From the NCBI GenBank assembly GCA_030372965.1, contig JAUCQC010000229.1:1-38879 (forward strand): DNA of 38,879 bases, written 5' to 3'. The stretch comes from a bacterium (lineage in GTDB: Bacteria; Zhuqueibacterota; QNDG01; DTFT01). Numbering within the stretch: the first letter of the stretch is position 1; the number at the start of each line of letters is the position of its first letter. Positions 35,820-38,879 of the stretch are shown here, one piece after another. Below the pieces are notes generated by a model, which was given only the letters and a program-made list of their open reading frames with translations, did not search any database and had not been told where the DNA came from. The position numbers and the translations under genes were made by a program.

Positions 35820-36150
35820 ACGGTCACTTGATTTCACTGAACGGAGAAAGATGGCCGTCTGACGTTTTAAATTTTTGATGAATCACATTCTGTAGAATTT
35901 TATCAAAATAATGATGATTCCTATTTTCATGTTGTCATTACCTGAAGTTATTAGATCTCGGAGATTTTTCTTCTTATAAGCCTATATTTTACAATGCTTT
36001 TTTTACATTCTTTTACCTTGTTTTCCAAATAAATATCAGTAAATTAAGTCACTCAAGGAGTGACTGGCGGGGAGGGGGTACGGTCCATCCGGACCGGCCG
36101 ACCCCGTCTCAACAGGCCGCCCTGGCTTTCTTCACCACAGGAGGTTTTCA

Positions 36151-38052
36151 ATGAAAAAATTCTTCAAGAATTTGTTCCTTCCGGTTCTCGGACTGTCATC
36201 CCTGGTCTGGTTCCTGATCCGGGTCATCCCCAAGCCAAGTCGCGCGCAGTACCCCTGCATGAAGGCCGCGGCTCCCCTGGCTTCGGCATTCGTCGTGTGG
36301 GTCATGGGCCTTTTCGGCTCCGTTCTTCTCTTTAAAAAATCCCGCCAGTTCATGGTTCAGTCGCGCAAGGTTCTGGCCGGCGTCGCCCTGTCCGCGGCCG
36401 TGGTCCTGGCCCTGGTTTCCCAGCTCTCCAAACCGGCCGAGATCCGCGCGAACCTGACGTCCACTCTGGAGGGCCCGAACCTGCCCATGGGAACCGGCAC
36501 GGGCATCCATCCCGGACGGGTCGCCTGGATCCACAACACCGCGGCCACGGACGAGACCTGCAAGAATTCGAGCGGGGACTACTGGTACCAGGACGACAAC
36601 ACCAACCAGGCGGTTGTCGATCAGATGCTGTCCGACGGCCTGAAGCGGCTGACAGGCGAGGCGAGCGACGCGGCTGCGTGGAACGCCCTTTTCCGCTACT
36701 ATAATCAGCAGCACGGAAAGGGTGATGTCGGATACACGGCGGGCGAAAAGTTCGCGATCAAGATCAATCTCAACGGCCTGAACAACGGCACCCGCAAGGA
36801 CGCCAATATCAATACGTCCCCGCAGGTCTGTCTGGCCCTACTGCGCCAGCTCGTGGATGTCGTGGGCGTGGCCCAGGCCGACATCCACATCGGCGACACG
36901 AATGTCGGGATGAATTCCGCCCTGTACAACAAGCTGCACGCCGCTTACCCGAACGTCAAGTACTGGGGCTCAGGGCCCGGGATGACCGCGGTCACGGCAT
37001 CGAGCAGCCCCGTGCTGTTCGCCAGCGACGGATCCTTCGAAGACAAGGTGCCGAAAGCCTATCAGGACGCGGCCTACCTGATCAATGTGCCGGTCCTCAA
37101 GAAGCACCACAGGGCCGGCATCTCCATCGCGTGCAAGAACCATTTCGGCTCCCTCGGCGCTTTCACGGGCGGCGCCTGGCACCTGCACCCCAGCCTGCCG
37201 GCCACGGAGGGCGGGGGCGAAGTCAACAACGGCGAATACGGGGTTTACAGGAGCTTCGTGGACTTCATGGGACACAAGGACCTGGGACTCAAGACGCTTC
37301 TCATCCTCGTGGACGGACTCTGGAGCTCGGTCAACTGGGGCCATCCCGCGGTCAAGTGGGAAATGACCCCCTTCAACAACGACTGGCCCAATTCGCTCTT
37401 TCTCTCCCAGGACCAGGTCGCGGTCGAATCCGTGTGCTTCGATTTTCTGTACAAGGAATTCGACGAGGACCACCCGACCGAGGGCGCGCCGGCCACGGAC
37501 AGCAAGGGGCCGTTCCCCCATTTCGCGGGCACGGACGATTACCTGCACCAGGCCGCGGATTCCCAAAACTGGCCGTCGGGCCTGACGTACGATCCGGACA
37601 ATGACGGGGTTCCGATGCCCGCCAGCATGGGCACGCACGAGCACTGGAACAACGATGTGGACAAGAAGTACTCCCGGAATCTCGGGCTGAACAAGGGCAT
37701 CGAGCTTTCCACCAACGTGACCAATCCGGTGCTGGAAAGGCCGGAGGGATCCGTGGTCCCGGCCGGATTCAGCCTGGAACCGAATTATCCCAATCCGTTT
37801 AACGCGTCGACCACGATTCAGTACCGCCTGGACGCGCTGTCCCGGGTCCGGCTGACCGTGTACGACGCGGCGGGCCGCAGGGTCCGCACGCTGTTCGACG
37901 GCACGGATGTTCCCGGCGAGCGGTCACGGCAGTGGAACGGCCTGGATGACAATGGCTCCCCGGTTCCCACCGGCGTGTACATCTGCCGGATCACGGCGCG
38001 GGCCGAGGGCCGCTCGTTCAGCGCGGAAAGAAAAATGGTGATGGCGAAATGA
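36151..38052 (+). CDS. DUF362 domain protein with N-terminal TM segments and FlgD/T9SS-like C-terminal domain
   Basis: N-term TMs; KFAIKINLNG, VCLALLRQLVDVVGVAQADIHIGDTN, AYLINVPVLKKHHRAGISIACKNHFG (DUF362-like); C-term NYPNPFNASTTIQYRL...QWNGLDDNGSPVPTGVYICRITA...KMVMAK. Confidence 0.88.
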   Translation: MKKFFKNLFLPVLGLSSLVWFLIRVIPKPSRAQYPCMKAAAPLASAFVVWVMGLFGSVLLFKKSRQFMVQSRKVLAGVALSAAVVLALVSQLSKPAEIRANLTSTLEGPNLPMGTGTGIHPGRVAWIHNTAATDETCKNSSGDYWYQDDNTNQAVVDQMLSDGLKRLTGEASDAAAWNALFRYYNQQHGKGDVGYTAGEKFAIKINLNGLNNGTRKDANINTSPQVCLALLRQLVDVVGVAQADIHIGDTNVGMNSALYNKLHAAYPNVKYWGSGPGMTAVTASSSPVLFASDGSFEDKVPKAYQDAAYLINVPVLKKHHRAGISIACKNHFGSLGAFTGGAWHLHPSLPATEGGGEVNNGEYGVYRSFVDFMGHKDLGLKTLLILVDGLWSSVNWGHPAVKWEMTPFNNDWPNSLFLSQDQVAVESVCFDFLYKEFDEDHPTEGAPATDSKGPFPHFAGTDDYLHQAADSQNWPSGLTYDPDNDGVPMPASMGTHEHWNNDVDKKYSRNLGLNKGIELSTNVTNPVLERPEGSVVPAGFSLEPNYPNPFNASTTIQYRLDALSRVRLTVYDAAGRRVRTLFDGTDVPGERSRQWNGLDDNGSPVPTGVYICRITARAEGRSFSAERKMVMAK

Positions 38053-38066
38053 AGGGGAGCGGCATC

Positions 38067-38756
38067 ATGACTGAAAATCGAATTCGAACATTCAAGGGAG
38101 CGGCGGTTCTGCTCCTGTCCGCCCTGGCCGCCGCGTTTGTCGCCTGCGACAATCCGACGGAATCGAAGGACAAGAAGGGCTCGATCCGGGGATTCATTCT
38201 GAGCGGCGCGACGCAATCGGCGGTCGGCCGTCCCGCGTGGGTGTTCCAGGGGGACAAGCTTCTCGCGACAGCGGATTCGACCGGCGCGTTCAGCATCCCG
38301 TCGCTGGCGCCGGGAACCTACACGCTGACCGGGGCCGCCCTGAACCACCGGGACACCGTGCTGACCGTTGAAGTGGGCAAGGGGAGCGACGTTCTGCTGG
38401 ATTTCACGCTCGGCCCCGACGCCGTGGAGAAACGCGCCATCGGCGAGTTCCAGAACGCGGTCATTTTCCGGTCGAATCCCGCATGGGCCGATTCGAGCGC
38501 CAAGGCGATATACGACGGAGCCACGGGCGCGACGATACAGCAGAAAGAGCCTCTCTGGGATTGGAATGAAAAACAAGTGTTTGTCGGGGACAGCCTGCTG
38601 GACACGGACGACTGGGGCCAGTATGGGTTCAGACTGAAAGCCAACACAATCCCCCTGCGGGCACACTGTCCCGGATACAAGGACCAGGTGATCGTGGTTA
38701 AACTGATACCTGAAAACCGGATCATCGTCAACTTTTTCATGGAACCGGAAGGCTGA
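38067..38756 (+). CDS. Lipoprotein with carboxypeptidase-regulatory-like beta domain
   Basis: Lipobox LAAAFVAC; GSIRGFILSGATQSAVGRPAWVFQGDKLLATADSTGAFSIPSLAPGTYTLTGAA. Alternative start ATG 38049 overlaps the previous stop. Confidence 0.82.
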   Translation: MTENRIRTFKGAAVLLLSALAAAFVACDNPTESKDKKGSIRGFILSGATQSAVGRPAWVFQGDKLLATADSTGAFSIPSLAPGTYTLTGAALNHRDTVLTVEVGKGSDVLLDFTLGPDAVEKRAIGEFQNAVIFRSNPAWADSSAKAIYDGATGATIQQKEPLWDWNEKQVFVGDSLLDTDDWGQYGFRLKANTIPLRAHCPGYKDQVIVVKLIPENRIIVNFFMEPEG

Positions 38757-38786
38757 TCTTTCGGATCCGTACAGGGGTACAATCGG

Positions 38787-38826
38787 GCCACCTCCCAATC
38801 ACAAGTAAATTAGGAGGTGGCTTTTT
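38787..38826 (+). terminator. Rho-independent terminator
   Basis: GCCACCTCC ... GGAGGTGGC 9-bp stem followed by TTTTTA. Confidence 0.8.
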
Positions 38827-38879
38827 ATTAGACGAGGGCTCAAAAACATATTAATAATAAAAAAATGACGGTTATTAAT

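Overview
38.9 kb GC-rich bacterial window, nearly all genes on the + strand. (1) About 24-18439: a tightly packed surface-polysaccharide cluster with many start/stop-overlapping genes: GT4 and GT2 glycosyltransferases, three GT39/PMT-like membrane glycosyltransferases, a Wzx-like flippase, a DUF1972-type GT4, RmlD, DUF2304, an O-antigen-ligase/Wzy-like protein and a methyltransferase. It ends with two secreted carbohydrate-active-like proteins and a strong terminator. (2) About 18745-23680: a methyltransferase-GT4 fusion, a second flippase and a UPF0104/AglD-like membrane protein whose C-terminus is encoded by a nested tandem repeat. (3) 23912-26977: Na+/solute symporter plus GH130-type mannosylglucose phosphorylase, behind a good sigma70-like promoter and a LacI-type palindrome. 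(4) About 27070-29105: a low-GC island with two, probably three, homologous ~100-bp imperfect inverted-repeat sites that look like integron attC sites. They bracket a toxin-first PIN/Phd toxin-antitoxin pair and a small membrane protein, i.e. a candidate integrase-less cassette array (CALIN). (5) About 29152-38756: secreted alpha/beta hydrolase, GH5-like hydrolase, NTF2-like protein, membrane-anchored AraC regulator with a predicted leaderless promoter, two proteins with FlgD/T9SS-like C-terminal domains (PQQ-propeller and DUF362), and a lipoprotein. No rRNA, tRNA or CRISPR array was recognised. All family calls come from reading motifs in the translations, with no database search.
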